Source: an uncultured Actinomycetes bacterium (GTDB taxonomy: Bacteria > Actinomycetota > Thermoleophilia > Solirubrobacterales > Solirubrobacteraceae). Taken from it: 9,833 nucleotides of DNA. The notes beneath the pieces were generated by a model. The model worked only from the letters and a program-made list of their open reading frames with translations. It was not told the DNA's origin and searched no databases. Each line of letters starts with the position of its first letter. Within the stretch, counting starts at the first letter, position 1. The DNA is taken from the NCBI GenBank assembly GCA_937888775.1, contig CALAQT010000119.1:1-9833 (forward strand), read 5' to 3'. Shown here in pieces: positions 1-6,461 of this stretch. The position numbers and the translations under genes are program-made.

Positions 1-438
1 GTCGCCGCGCTCACGCTCGATGACGTCGATTGGCACCGTGGCGAGCTTCGGGTTCGCGGAAAGGGCGATCGGCACGAGCGGCTGCCGCTGGCGGTCGATG
101 TCGGCGAGGCGATCGTCAGCTACTTGCGTCAGCGAGGCCGGTTCGAGGGGTCACGCGCGGTGTTCTTGCGGATGCGCGCTCCGGCTGGGGCGCTGTCCGC
201 TGGTGGAGTGATCAGCGTCGTCGCTCAGGCGTGCATTCGCGCGGGTCTTCCGCTGGTCGGCGCGCATCGGTTGCGGCACACCGCCGCGACCGAGATGCTC
301 CGCGCGGGCGCGTCGTTGCCGGAGATCGGCCAGGTGCTGCGCCACCACCGGCTCGAGACGACCGCGATATACGCCAAGGTGGATCGTGGCAGGCTGCGCG
401 AGCTGGCGCGTCCGTGGCCAGAAGGTGGTGCGGCATGA
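1..438 (+). CDS. ritA: Tyrosine recombinase, first of the RIT trio (5' end outside window)
   Basis: This frame is open from base 1, and the visible 145 residues are the C-terminal half of a phage-integrase-type catalytic domain. Seen residues are the beta-hairpin lysine (RGKG, residue 21), the H-x-x-R motif (HRLRH, from residue 89), the second His/Trp-position histidine (LRHH, residue 115) and the nucleophilic tyrosine (IYAKV, residue 124). The first catalytic arginine and the arm/core-binding N-terminus must lie upstream of the window. The stop codon TGA at 436-438 overlaps the ATG of the next recombinase, so translation is probably coupled. The protein should act with the two downstream recombinases in cutting and rejoining the element ends. 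The short internal ATG at 124 is not a plausible start because homology continues upstream of it. Confidence 0.88.
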   Translation, partial: VAALTLDDVDWHRGELRVRGKGDRHERLPLAVDVGEAIVSYLRQRGRFEGSRAVFLRMRAPAGALSAGGVISVVAQACIRAGLPLVGAHRLRHTAATEMLRAGASLPEIGQVLRHHRLETTAIYAKVDRGRLRELARPWPEGGAA

Positions 439-1358
439 CGCCCCTGCGCAAGGCATTGGAGGACTATCTGCGGATCCGTCGCCAGCTCGGCTACCAGCTC
501 AAGCTCGACGGCCAACTGCTCGAGGACTTCGTCGGCTTCCTCGAACAAGCAGGCGCGACGCGGATCACGACCGAGCTGGCGCTCGACTGGGCGAAGCTGC
601 CCGCCGGCGCCCGTCCGCACCGCTGGCGCCAACGGCTCGGGATCGTCCGCGCGTTCGCGCGCTACCTGGCGACGATCGACCCCTCGAGCGAGGTCCCTTC
701 CTCGGATCTGCTGCCCGCCCGGGCGGTGCGCGTCGCGCCGCACGTGTACTCAGACGCCGAGACCGTCGCGCTGATCGGCGCGGCGCGGGCGCTGAGCCCG
801 GTGCTGCGCGCGGCCACGTTCGAGACGCTGATCGGGCTTCTCGCCGCTGCCGGCCTGCGGCTCGGTGAGGCGCTCTCCCTCGATCGCCAGGATGTCGATC
901 TCAAGAGCGGGGCGCTGCACGTCCACGCCAAGCGCGGCAAGCAGCGAGAGGTACCCGTGCATGCCACCACGACCAAGGCGCTCGGCAAGTACGCCCGCCT
1001 GCGCGATCGCCACTGGCCGGAGCCGAACACGCCGGCGTTCTTCGTCTCAACACGCGGCCAGCGGCTCACCGCCTCCGAGGTCCACTACACATTCCCGCGG
1101 CTGATTCGCCAGATCGGCCTTCAAGGACGCGGCCACCGCGCCACGCCACGCCCGCACGACTTCCGACATGCGTTCGCTGTCCGCACGCTGCTTGACTGGC
1201 ACCAGGCCGACGCCGAGGTCGATCGCAAGCTGCCGCTGCTCTCCACCTATCTCGGTCATCGCGACCCTGCGGACACGCAGTGGTACCTGCAGGCAGTACC
1301 CGAGCTGCTCGCGCTCGTCGCCAAGCGCCTGGACGGCGTGCTGGGAGAGCAATCATGA
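435..1358 (+). CDS. ritB: Tyrosine recombinase, second of the RIT trio
   Basis: A complete 307-residue tyrosine recombinase. The N-terminal part (about residues 1-95) is an alpha-helical core-binding/SAM-like domain, including a run of basic helices (LRIRRQLGY). The catalytic domain shows Arg142 (GLRLGEAL), Lys169 (KRGKQREVP), the HDFR box at 241-244, His275 (YLGHRD) and Tyr284 (WYLQ), so the active site looks whole. The ATG at 435 is chosen because it overlaps the preceding stop (ATGA). A longer frame upstream is open only because of GC-rich sequence and covers the first recombinase in another phase. The 3' end again overlaps the next gene by ATGA. Length and position match the middle member of RIT elements. 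Each of the three proteins is thought to have a separate, non-redundant role, which the sequence alone does not resolve. Confidence 0.92.
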   Translation: MTPLRKALEDYLRIRRQLGYQLKLDGQLLEDFVGFLEQAGATRITTELALDWAKLPAGARPHRWRQRLGIVRAFARYLATIDPSSEVPSSDLLPARAVRVAPHVYSDAETVALIGAARALSPVLRAATFETLIGLLAAAGLRLGEALSLDRQDVDLKSGALHVHAKRGKQREVPVHATTTKALGKYARLRDRHWPEPNTPAFFVSTRGQRLTASEVHYTFPRLIRQIGLQGRGHRATPRPHDFRHAFAVRTLLDWHQADAEVDRKLPLLSTYLGHRDPADTQWYLQAVPELLALVAKRLDGVLGEQS

Positions 1359-2344
1359 CCGCGCTCGCCCCGACGCTTGAAGCGTTTTTCTGTGACCGGC
1401 TGATCACGCAGCGAAACGCCAGCCCGCGGACCGTGGCCGCCTACCGCGACACGCTCAAGCTGCTGCTGCGGTTCGCCTCCGAGCAGACCGGCAAGCAACC
1501 ATGCCAGCTCGACTTCTCAGACCTCGACGCGTCGTTGATCGGCGCGTTCCTCAACCACCTCGAGGACGAGCGAGGCAACAGCCCACGAACCCGCAACGCC
1601 CGCCTCGCGGCGATCCACTCCCTCTACCGCCACGCAGCATTACGCCATCCCGAGCACGCTCAGACGATCGGACGCGTGATCGAGATCCCAACCAAACGCC
1701 ACGAACGAGCGCTGATCTCTTACCTCGACCAACCAGAGATCAAAGCCCTACTCAAAGCGCCAGACCGAGAAGGCTGGCTCGGGCGCCGCGATCACGCGCT
1801 GCTGCTCCTCATGATCCAGACCGGACTGCGCGTCTCCGAGCTCTGCGCCCTCCGCGTCTGCGACATCAGCCTCGGCACAGGCGCGCACTGCCGGGTCGTC
1901 GGCAAGGGACGGAAGGAAAGATGCGCGATGCTGACCGCCGAGACCGTCGCGGTCCTGCGCCCATGGTGCCGTGAACGCAAAGGCGAGCCCGAGGACCCGC
2001 TGTTCCCGACACGGCGTGGAGGCCCGCTCACGCCCAAAGCCGTCGCCTGGCTGCTCGACAAGCACACCACGACCGCAGCACGCCGATGCCCGTCACTGGC
2101 GAGCAAACGCGTTACCCCCCACGTGCTGCGCCATACCAACGCGATGCTGCTGCGCGCCGAGAACGTCGACATCCACACGATCGCCCTGTGGCTCGGCCAC
2201 GACAGCATCAAGTCCACCGAGGTCTATCTCCACGCCGACAACAAGCTCAAACAGCAAGCGATCGACCGCACCGCCCCGACCGGAACCCGACCAGGCAGAT
2301 ACCAGCCCCCCGACCAGCTCCTCGCCTTCCTCGATCGCCTCTGA
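1355..2344 (+). CDS. ritC: Tyrosine recombinase, third of the RIT trio
   Basis: A complete 329-residue recombinase of the XerC/D-like type. The N-terminal core-binding domain (about 1-110) contains the typical SPRTVAAYR segment and NSPRTRNARLAAIHSLYR. The catalytic domain (about 125-300) shows Arg159 (TGLRVSE), Lys184 (GKGRKER), the HVLR box at 256-259, His282 (WLGHDS) and Tyr291 (VYLHAD), so the full tetrad plus nucleophile is present. The ATG at 1355 shares ATGA with the stop of the second recombinase. A start 75 bases upstream would lie inside the previous gene and is not needed. The protein ends at 2344 with a proline-rich tail (GTRPGRYQPPDQ). Only about 95 bases separate its stop from the inferred right end of the element, so this is the last gene of the RIT. 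Confidence 0.93.
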   Translation: MTALAPTLEAFFCDRLITQRNASPRTVAAYRDTLKLLLRFASEQTGKQPCQLDFSDLDASLIGAFLNHLEDERGNSPRTRNARLAAIHSLYRHAALRHPEHAQTIGRVIEIPTKRHERALISYLDQPEIKALLKAPDREGWLGRRDHALLLLMIQTGLRVSELCALRVCDISLGTGAHCRVVGKGRKERCAMLTAETVAVLRPWCRERKGEPEDPLFPTRRGGPLTPKAVAWLLDKHTTTAARRCPSLASKRVTPHVLRHTNAMLLRAENVDIHTIALWLGHDSIKSTEVYLHADNKLKQQAIDRTAPTGTRPGRYQPPDQLLAFLDRL

Positions 2345-2439
2345 ATTATCCCCAGCACAACAACAGCAAAACCAGCGACGAGCAGCGAGATCCTGCGGCC
2401 CCCAGCCCCCAACCTCAGATAACGCCCAACTGGAGATAA
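2345..2439. repeat. RIT right terminal region with three TTATC motifs
   Basis: This is the non-coding tail of the RIT element. TTATCCCCAG at 2346-2355 (plus strand) is matched in inverted orientation by CTGGAGATAA at 2430-2439, whose complement TTATCTCCAG agrees at nine of ten positions. A third related copy, TTATCTGAGG on the minus strand, occupies 2413-2422. The two minus-strand copies sit in a 17-base tandem pair (2411-2427 and 2428-2444) with 11 identical positions. The last copy ends exactly where the neighbouring transposase homology restarts, so these are likely the recombinase recognition sites at the element terminus. The motif assignment is my own reading. No left terminus is available for comparison. 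Confidence 0.5.
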
Positions 2440-3380
2440 GGCGGGAAATGGCAGACGGAGATCTCAAGGTCGGTTTCGTTGGTGAGGCGTTGCAGCTCCG
2501 TCTTCCACAGGCGGGTACGGTTGCCGTTGGAGCCGCCACAGTCAGCGGTGATCGTGAGGGTCTTGGCCTCGGGGTAGCGAGGCGACCCGAACTGATCCCA
2601 CCACGCCCGGATCGCCGCGACCGAGAACTGGGCGGTGTCGCGATCGATCCCGACCGACACCATCGCTGAGTTATCGGCGATGTCGTAGACCCCGTACGGG
2701 ATCGCCTTCCCAGACGCCATGCTCGGGAAGTCGTAGGTGTTGACCCGCGGCGCCTGGCCCTTGGGATGCCACTCACGCCCGACGTTCTTGAACTCCCCGA
2801 CCAGCTCCTTCTTCTTCGTGTCGATACTGATCGCAGGCTGCCCAGCCGCGATCGCCCCGCTGACCTGATCGTTGATATGCCGGAACTGGGCATCGCGATC
2901 AGGATGCTGCTTGCCCTCAAGCGTCTTACGCGCCGCCTGCAAACTGAACCCAAGCTTTGCTTTGAGCAAGCGAGCGACGAGGTCTTTGCCGGCCTGATGA
3001 CCCTGCGCGCCAAGCTCCTCGGCGAGGTTGCGCACGCTCTTGCTCGTCCACAACAGCACCCGCTCGGGATCTCCCCGGACGTCATCCCCGACCAGCGCCC
3101 GCAAAGCGTCTAGCAACCCCGGATCATGGTCCTCGGCTGCCGGGCGTCCAGCGCCCTCACGCCGGACCCGGTCGGGCCCCAACGGCTCCGGCTCGTCAAG
3201 CTCTAACAGACCCTTACGAACGGTGTTCTCCGCCAGCCCGCACGCTCGCGCTGCCGCAGCGATCCCGCCATACCCAAAGGTGCGAGCCTCACAGGCCGCG
3301 AACCGGCGCCGCTGACGCTCATTCAGCTCAGCAGCCATCAACCGGTAGCGCTCCGCGATCGCCGCCTCTGCATCACCCAT
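2415..3380 (-). pseudogene. ISAzo13-family transposase, C-terminus lost at RIT junction
   Basis: The 321-residue frame matches the DDE transposase of ISAzo13-type elements (Rhodopirellula-type transposase domain, PF07592). An N-terminal helix-turn-helix lies at about residues 36-62 (GYGGIAAAARACGLAENTVR). The catalytic core includes SIDTKKKELVG with Asp187 and the ITADCGGSNG segment with Asp280, where many relatives have ADGGGSNG. Homology runs through VCHFPP at 309-314 and then stops: the family continues with a GTSKWNKIEHR-like segment carrying the third catalytic acidic residue, but here seven unrelated residues (YLQLGVI) encoded by the RIT end precede the stop. About 100 residues are therefore missing and the protein should be inactive. 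If the RIT inserted simply, the rest of the gene lies left of the window. The ATG at 3378-3380 fits the family start; another ATG eight bases inside is out of frame. Confidence 0.85.
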
Positions 3381-3430
3381 GACCCCCTGGTTCTACACCC
3401 ACACCAGAAGACCTGCACCTAATTTACCGA
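2440..3430 (-). mobile_element. ISAzo13-family insertion sequence, 5' part (interrupted)
   Basis: This is the stretch carrying the 5' part of an ISAzo13-type transposase gene plus its short upstream end. The left limit is the RIT junction at 2439/2440. The right limit is not certain: epimerase-like coding resumes at about 3442, so the IS end should lie in roughly 3420-3441. The outer part (3381-3440) is locally less GC-rich and contains no gene. I could not recognise the terminal inverted repeat because the other end of the IS is outside the window, presumably left of the RIT. Confidence 0.65.
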
Positions 3431-3441
3431 CGATCTCTAAA

Positions 3442-4050
3442 CGGCACCGCGCTCCAATTGTGTTCACTTCCACAGGCGGAGCGCTGTACGGCAACGCTGC
3501 TCCTCGTCCGACTCCCGAGACCCATCCTCCGGCCCCACTTTCACCTTACGGAGCATCAAAATGGGCCGCCGAGGCTTACGTCCGTACGTGGGCCAATGCC
3601 ACTGGCGTTGGGCACACCGTGTGTCGCCTCGCAAACGTTTATGGACCGCGCCAGAGTCCGCATGGCGAAGCGGGAGTAGTGTCGATTCTGGCCCACCTAC
3701 TACGGCAGGGAGAGCGTCCGACACTGTACGGGCATGGCCGCGCGACACGCGACTACGTACACGTCAGCGATGTCGCCGAGGCATTGTTGCGCGCCTGCGG
3801 CGCAAACGAAGTCTTCAACATCTCGACCGGGCGGGAGACCGAAGTCGTCGAGATCTTTGACCACCTCGCGAAAGCAGCTGGAGTCACGGTGGAGCCACGG
3901 CTGGCGCCTCTGCGCGATGGCGAGCTCGAGCTGTCTTGCATGGATCCCACCCATGCCGAACGCACGCTCGGCTGGCGCGCGAAGATCGACCTTGTCGGGG
4001 GTCTGCCGGCAACCTACCACGCACTCGTCGCCGGATTCGCGGCGGCGTGA
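3442..4050 (+). pseudogene. NAD-dependent epimerase/dehydratase, N-terminus missing
   Basis: The visible 202 residues are the C-terminal two-thirds of an extended short-chain dehydrogenase of the GalE / dTDP-glucose dehydratase type. Present are the strand leading to the catalytic Ser/Thr (IVFTSTGGALYG), the catalytic Tyr-x-x-x-Lys (SPYGASKWAAE), the substrate-loop segment RLANVYGPRQSP, RDYVHVSDVAEA, and the C-terminal NISTGRETEV and LGWRAKIDL segments. The nucleotide-binding GxxGxxG half, about 100-115 residues, is absent. Just upstream lies the end of the ISAzo13 element. The frame is formally open back to an ATG at 3379, but that leader reads through IS sequence and has no family resemblance. 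The interruption by the IS is inferred, and the 5' half would be beyond the left edge of the window. The stop overlaps a GTG start (GTGA, 4047-4050), so the gene was part of an operon of sugar genes. Confidence 0.82.
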
Positions 4051-4121
4051 GCCGAGGCGCAGAGTCCGAGGCCACCACAGTGCCGCCGGCACTGATCCTC
4101 GCCGCTGGCTCTAGGAGCCGC
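4047..4121 (+). pseudogene. Possible start of a sugar nucleotidyltransferase, cut short
   Basis: A GTG overlapping the epimerase stop (GTGA) opens a frame whose residues 12-24 read VPPALILAAGSRS. This resembles the first beta strand and signature loop (LAAGxGxR) of sugar-phosphate nucleotidyltransferases, which normally sits at the very N-terminus. A second possible GTG start is at 4080. From about 4122 the same frame changes into aminotransferase sequence (HAVALANGT), so only some 25 residues of the first protein would remain. The final arginine could belong to either family, so the exact join is uncertain. The alternative is that this is simply a degraded aminotransferase N-terminus that resembles the motif by chance. 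It is too short to be sure. Confidence 0.4.
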
Positions 4122-5117
4122 CACGCGGTCGCGTTGGCGAACGGCACCGCTGCCTTCACCTGGCCCTTCGAGCCTCCGGCGTCGGTCCTGGCGACGAGGT
4201 GATCGTGCCGTCCTTCACCTTCGTCGCGACCGCAAACGCGGTCTTGTACTGCGGCGGGCGGCCGGTGTTCGCCGACATCTTCGGACTCGAGAATCCCTCG
4301 ATCGACCCGGCCGAGGTCGAGCGGCTGATCACCCGTAGGACTCGTGCGGTGACAGCAGTGCACTTCGCCGGCTATCCGGCGGCGGTCGATCAGCTGGCCG
4401 AGCTCTGCCGCGACCGCGGCCTGGCCCTCATCGAGGACGCCGCGCATGCCCCGAGCGCACACCTCGGCGGGCGCAAGCTCGGAACCTTCGGCCTTGCCTC
4501 CGCATTCTCGTTCTTCTCAAACAAGGTGCTCCCAGTTGGCGAGGGCGGACTGCGTTGCTGGCAACCAATGACGACGAACTCGCGGCCCGCGTACGCTGCT
4601 GCGCTCACACGCCATGACGAGCATGATGTGGGATCGGCATCGCGGTCACGCCGACAGCTATGACGTCGTCGACACTGGCTTCAACTACCGGATGGACGAG
4701 CCGCGTGCCGCGCTTGCCATGCCTCGAATGCCGAGGCTCGAGGCCGAGATCGAACGCCGCCGTGAACTCACGCTCGTCTACCGCGAGCGGTTGGCTGGAG
4801 TGCCGGGCATCATCCTGCCCTACACCGCGCAGGACGTCTCTCGCTCCTCCTGCTATGTGATGCCCATCATGCTCACGAACCCGGACCGGCGAGCGACGCT
4901 GCGCCGGGTCCTACGCGAGCATCACCAAGTTCAGACGAGCATCCTCTATCCCGCGATCCACGAGTTCTCTGTCTACCGGCAGCGTTACCCCGACGTGTCC
5001 CTTCCCCGGACTGAGCAGGCCGCGCGCGCCGAGGTGACGATTCCGCTCTACCCGCATATGTCCGGTGCCGAGCAGGAACGCGTCCTGCACGCAATCGAGC
5101 AGGCTCTGGATGCCTGA
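4122..5117 (+). pseudogene. DegT/DnrJ/EryC1/StrS-type aminotransferase, N-truncated and frameshifted
   Basis: A sugar aminotransferase remnant spread over three phases. HAVALANGTAA is read to 4153. After a missing base the frame continues from 4154 (LHLALRASGVGPGDEVIVPS) to 4552. LLATNDDELAARV is read from 4555 in a new phase. From 4596 LLRSHAMTSMMWDRH continues to the stop at 5115-5117. All three shifts are of the single-deletion type and their sum restores the original phase. The PLP-site landmarks survive: EDAAHAPSAHLGG with the pyridine-nitrogen Asp, and FSFFSNKVLPVGEGG with the Schiff-base Lys. The distal part has GFNYRMDEPRAALA. About 45-50 N-terminal residues expected before HAVALANGT are absent. 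The gene is non-functional as it stands. A complete but different member of the family lies at 7525-8616, and the two are not close copies. Confidence 0.85.
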
Positions 5118-5192
5118 ACCCACGCCTCCGCGTGCATACATCGCGCGTTGCGTCGAGCGTTGGCGAGCGCGTTGGAGCTCGTGCCCAGCCTC

Positions 5193-6461
5193 TCAGGGAC
5201 TGCCGATGCGGCGGACAGTGACACCGTCCGCGCGCCACTGCGCCGGATCCAGCACCCCACGTCCGTCCACGATCACCCGTGCGCCGGGCAGATCGCCGGG
5301 CACAAGGGTGGCGAACAAGGGGTGGTCGGCCTGTAGGATCGCCGCGTCGATCGGCTCGCCGTCCCAAGGCTCGAATCCGAGCGATCGCAGCTCGTCGGCG
5401 CGGTAGAGAGGATCCTTGGCGAGCGGTTGCATGCCCCGGCGCGCGAGCTCGTCGCGAACTGCAAACGCACCGGAGAATGCCGTCTCCTTCACGGCTCCGC
5501 GGTAGCTGACGCCCAGGATTGCGACGCGAGCTCCGGTTGCCGCTGTGCCAAGCTCTCGGGCGAGCAGCTCGACGGCGTAGGCCGGCATCGCATCGTTGAC
5601 CCGCCGCGATGCCGCGGGCAGCATTGCGTCGGGGTCGCCGGCGAGGTAGAAGCGTGGATAGACAGGGATACAGTGGCCCCCGACCGCGATGCCGGGCCGA
5701 TGGATGTGCGAGAACGGCTGGGAGTTGGCGGCTTCGATCACCTTGTCGACGTCGATCCCAACGCGGTCGGCGAAGCGCGCGAACTCGTTCGCCAGCGCGA
5801 TGTTCACATCCCGGTAGGTCGTCTCGGCGAGCTTGGTCATCTCGGCCGCCTCCGCGGAGCCCATGCTCCAGACCTCGGCGCCGAGGAAGGACCGGTAGAT
5901 CTCGATTGCGCGGCGCTCACCCTCCGCGCTCAGGCCGCCGACGAGCTTCGGGTACGTCTCGAGGTCTTTGAAGATCCTTCCCGAGTACACACGCTCGGGG
6001 CTGTGGACGGTGAAGAAGTCCTCTTCCGGACGCAGCCCGGAGCGCTCGGCGAGCCGAGCAGCGACTCGGCCGCGAGTCGTCCCCACCGGTAGCGTGGTCT
6101 CGATGCTGACGACCGTCCCGGACTTCAAGCCTCGACCGATGTCGGCGACGACGGAATCGAGCACGCCGTAGTCCGGACGGGCACCCTCGTCGACGATCAG
6201 CGGCGGGACCGCGACGACGAGGTCCGCTCCTGCGGCGACCGCCGCCACAGTGTCGCTCGTCGCGCGAAGCCGACCCGCCGGGACGAGCTCTAAGAGCGCG
6301 TCCTTCAACCCGGACTCGCCCGGGAAAGGCTCGATAGCGTCGTTGATGAGAGCGACCACGCGAGGATCGGTGTCGCAGCCGACGACGTCGTGGCCAGCGC
6401 GCGCGATGTGGGCGGCTAGCGGCAGCCCGATCTTCCCGAGCGCTACGACTACGGCACGCAT
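5193..6461 (-). CDS. Nucleotide-sugar dehydrogenase (UDP-GlcNAc / UDP-ManNAc 6-dehydrogenase type)
   Basis: This 422-residue protein has the three-domain layout of the UDP-glucose/GDP-mannose dehydrogenase family, which oxidises C6 of a UDP-sugar to the uronic acid with two NAD+. An N-terminal NAD fold begins VVVALGKIGLPLA; the first glycine of the usual GxGxxG is Ala7. Further landmarks are SIETTLPVGTT and HSPERV at 153-158, KLAETTYRDVNIALANE with Lys210 and Asn220, and the catalytic cysteine Cys264 in VGGHCIPVYP. The C-terminal UDP-binding domain has LGVSYRGAVKETAFS and DGRGVLDP. The ATG at 6459-6461 is used because it shares TGATG with the stop of the upstream oxidoreductase, and the family N-terminus starts there. 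An 81-codon upstream extension is low-complexity antisense of that gene. The neighbours argue for a WbpA-like role (UDP-GlcNAc to UDP-GlcNAcA). A WecC-like UDP-ManNAc substrate is the alternative. Confidence 0.9.
   Translation of the reverse strand: MRAVVVALGKIGLPLAAHIARAGHDVVGCDTDPRVVALINDAIEPFPGESGLKDALLELVPAGRLRATSDTVAAVAAGADLVVAVPPLIVDEGARPDYGVLDSVVADIGRGLKSGTVVSIETTLPVGTTRGRVAARLAERSGLRPEEDFFTVHSPERVYSGRIFKDLETYPKLVGGLSAEGERRAIEIYRSFLGAEVWSMGSAEAAEMTKLAETTYRDVNIALANEFARFADRVGIDVDKVIEAANSQPFSHIHRPGIAVGGHCIPVYPRFYLAGDPDAMLPAASRRVNDAMPAYAVELLARELGTAATGARVAILGVSYRGAVKETAFSGAFAVRDELARRGMQPLAKDPLYRADELRSLGFEPWDGEPIDAAILQADHPLFATLVPGDLPGARVIVDGRGVLDPAQWRADGVTVRRIGSP

Larger units (their letters stand above)
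1..2439 (+). mobile_element. RIT (recombinase-in-trio) element, right-hand part
   Basis: Three different tyrosine recombinase genes follow one another on the same strand with ATGA overlaps at 435-438 and 1355-1358. This arrangement, with second and third proteins of 307 and 329 residues, is the hallmark of RIT elements and differs from Tn554, whose tnpB and tnpC products have quite different lengths. The left end lies outside the window. The right end is placed at about 2439 because the minus-strand transposase homology resumes at 2440, and because a TTATC motif in inverted orientation sits exactly there. No passenger gene is visible between the third recombinase and the right end. The boundary is inferred from the reading frame of the interrupted neighbour, not from an observed second terminus. 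Confidence 0.8.

Noticed and set aside
2093..3085. Long open frame on the minus strand, 330 codons
   Set aside because: It is rich in Arg and Ser, spans the RIT/IS junction, and lies in another phase of the transposase and antisense to the third recombinase. It has no family resemblance.
3379..3441. ATG at 3379 as the real start of the epimerase
   Set aside because: The 21 codons before the homology read through IS terminal sequence and do not supply a nucleotide-binding motif. The protein is truncated, not short by design.
4149..4600. Programmed ribosomal frameshifting in the aminotransferase
   Set aside because: Three shifts, no slippery heptamer or obvious downstream structure, and the N-terminus is missing as well; gene decay explains it better.
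5118..5192. Hairpin CACGC-CTCC-GCGTG (5121-5134) as a terminator between the convergent genes
   Set aside because: Only five base pairs and no T-run on either strand; it cannot be told from chance in sequence of this composition.
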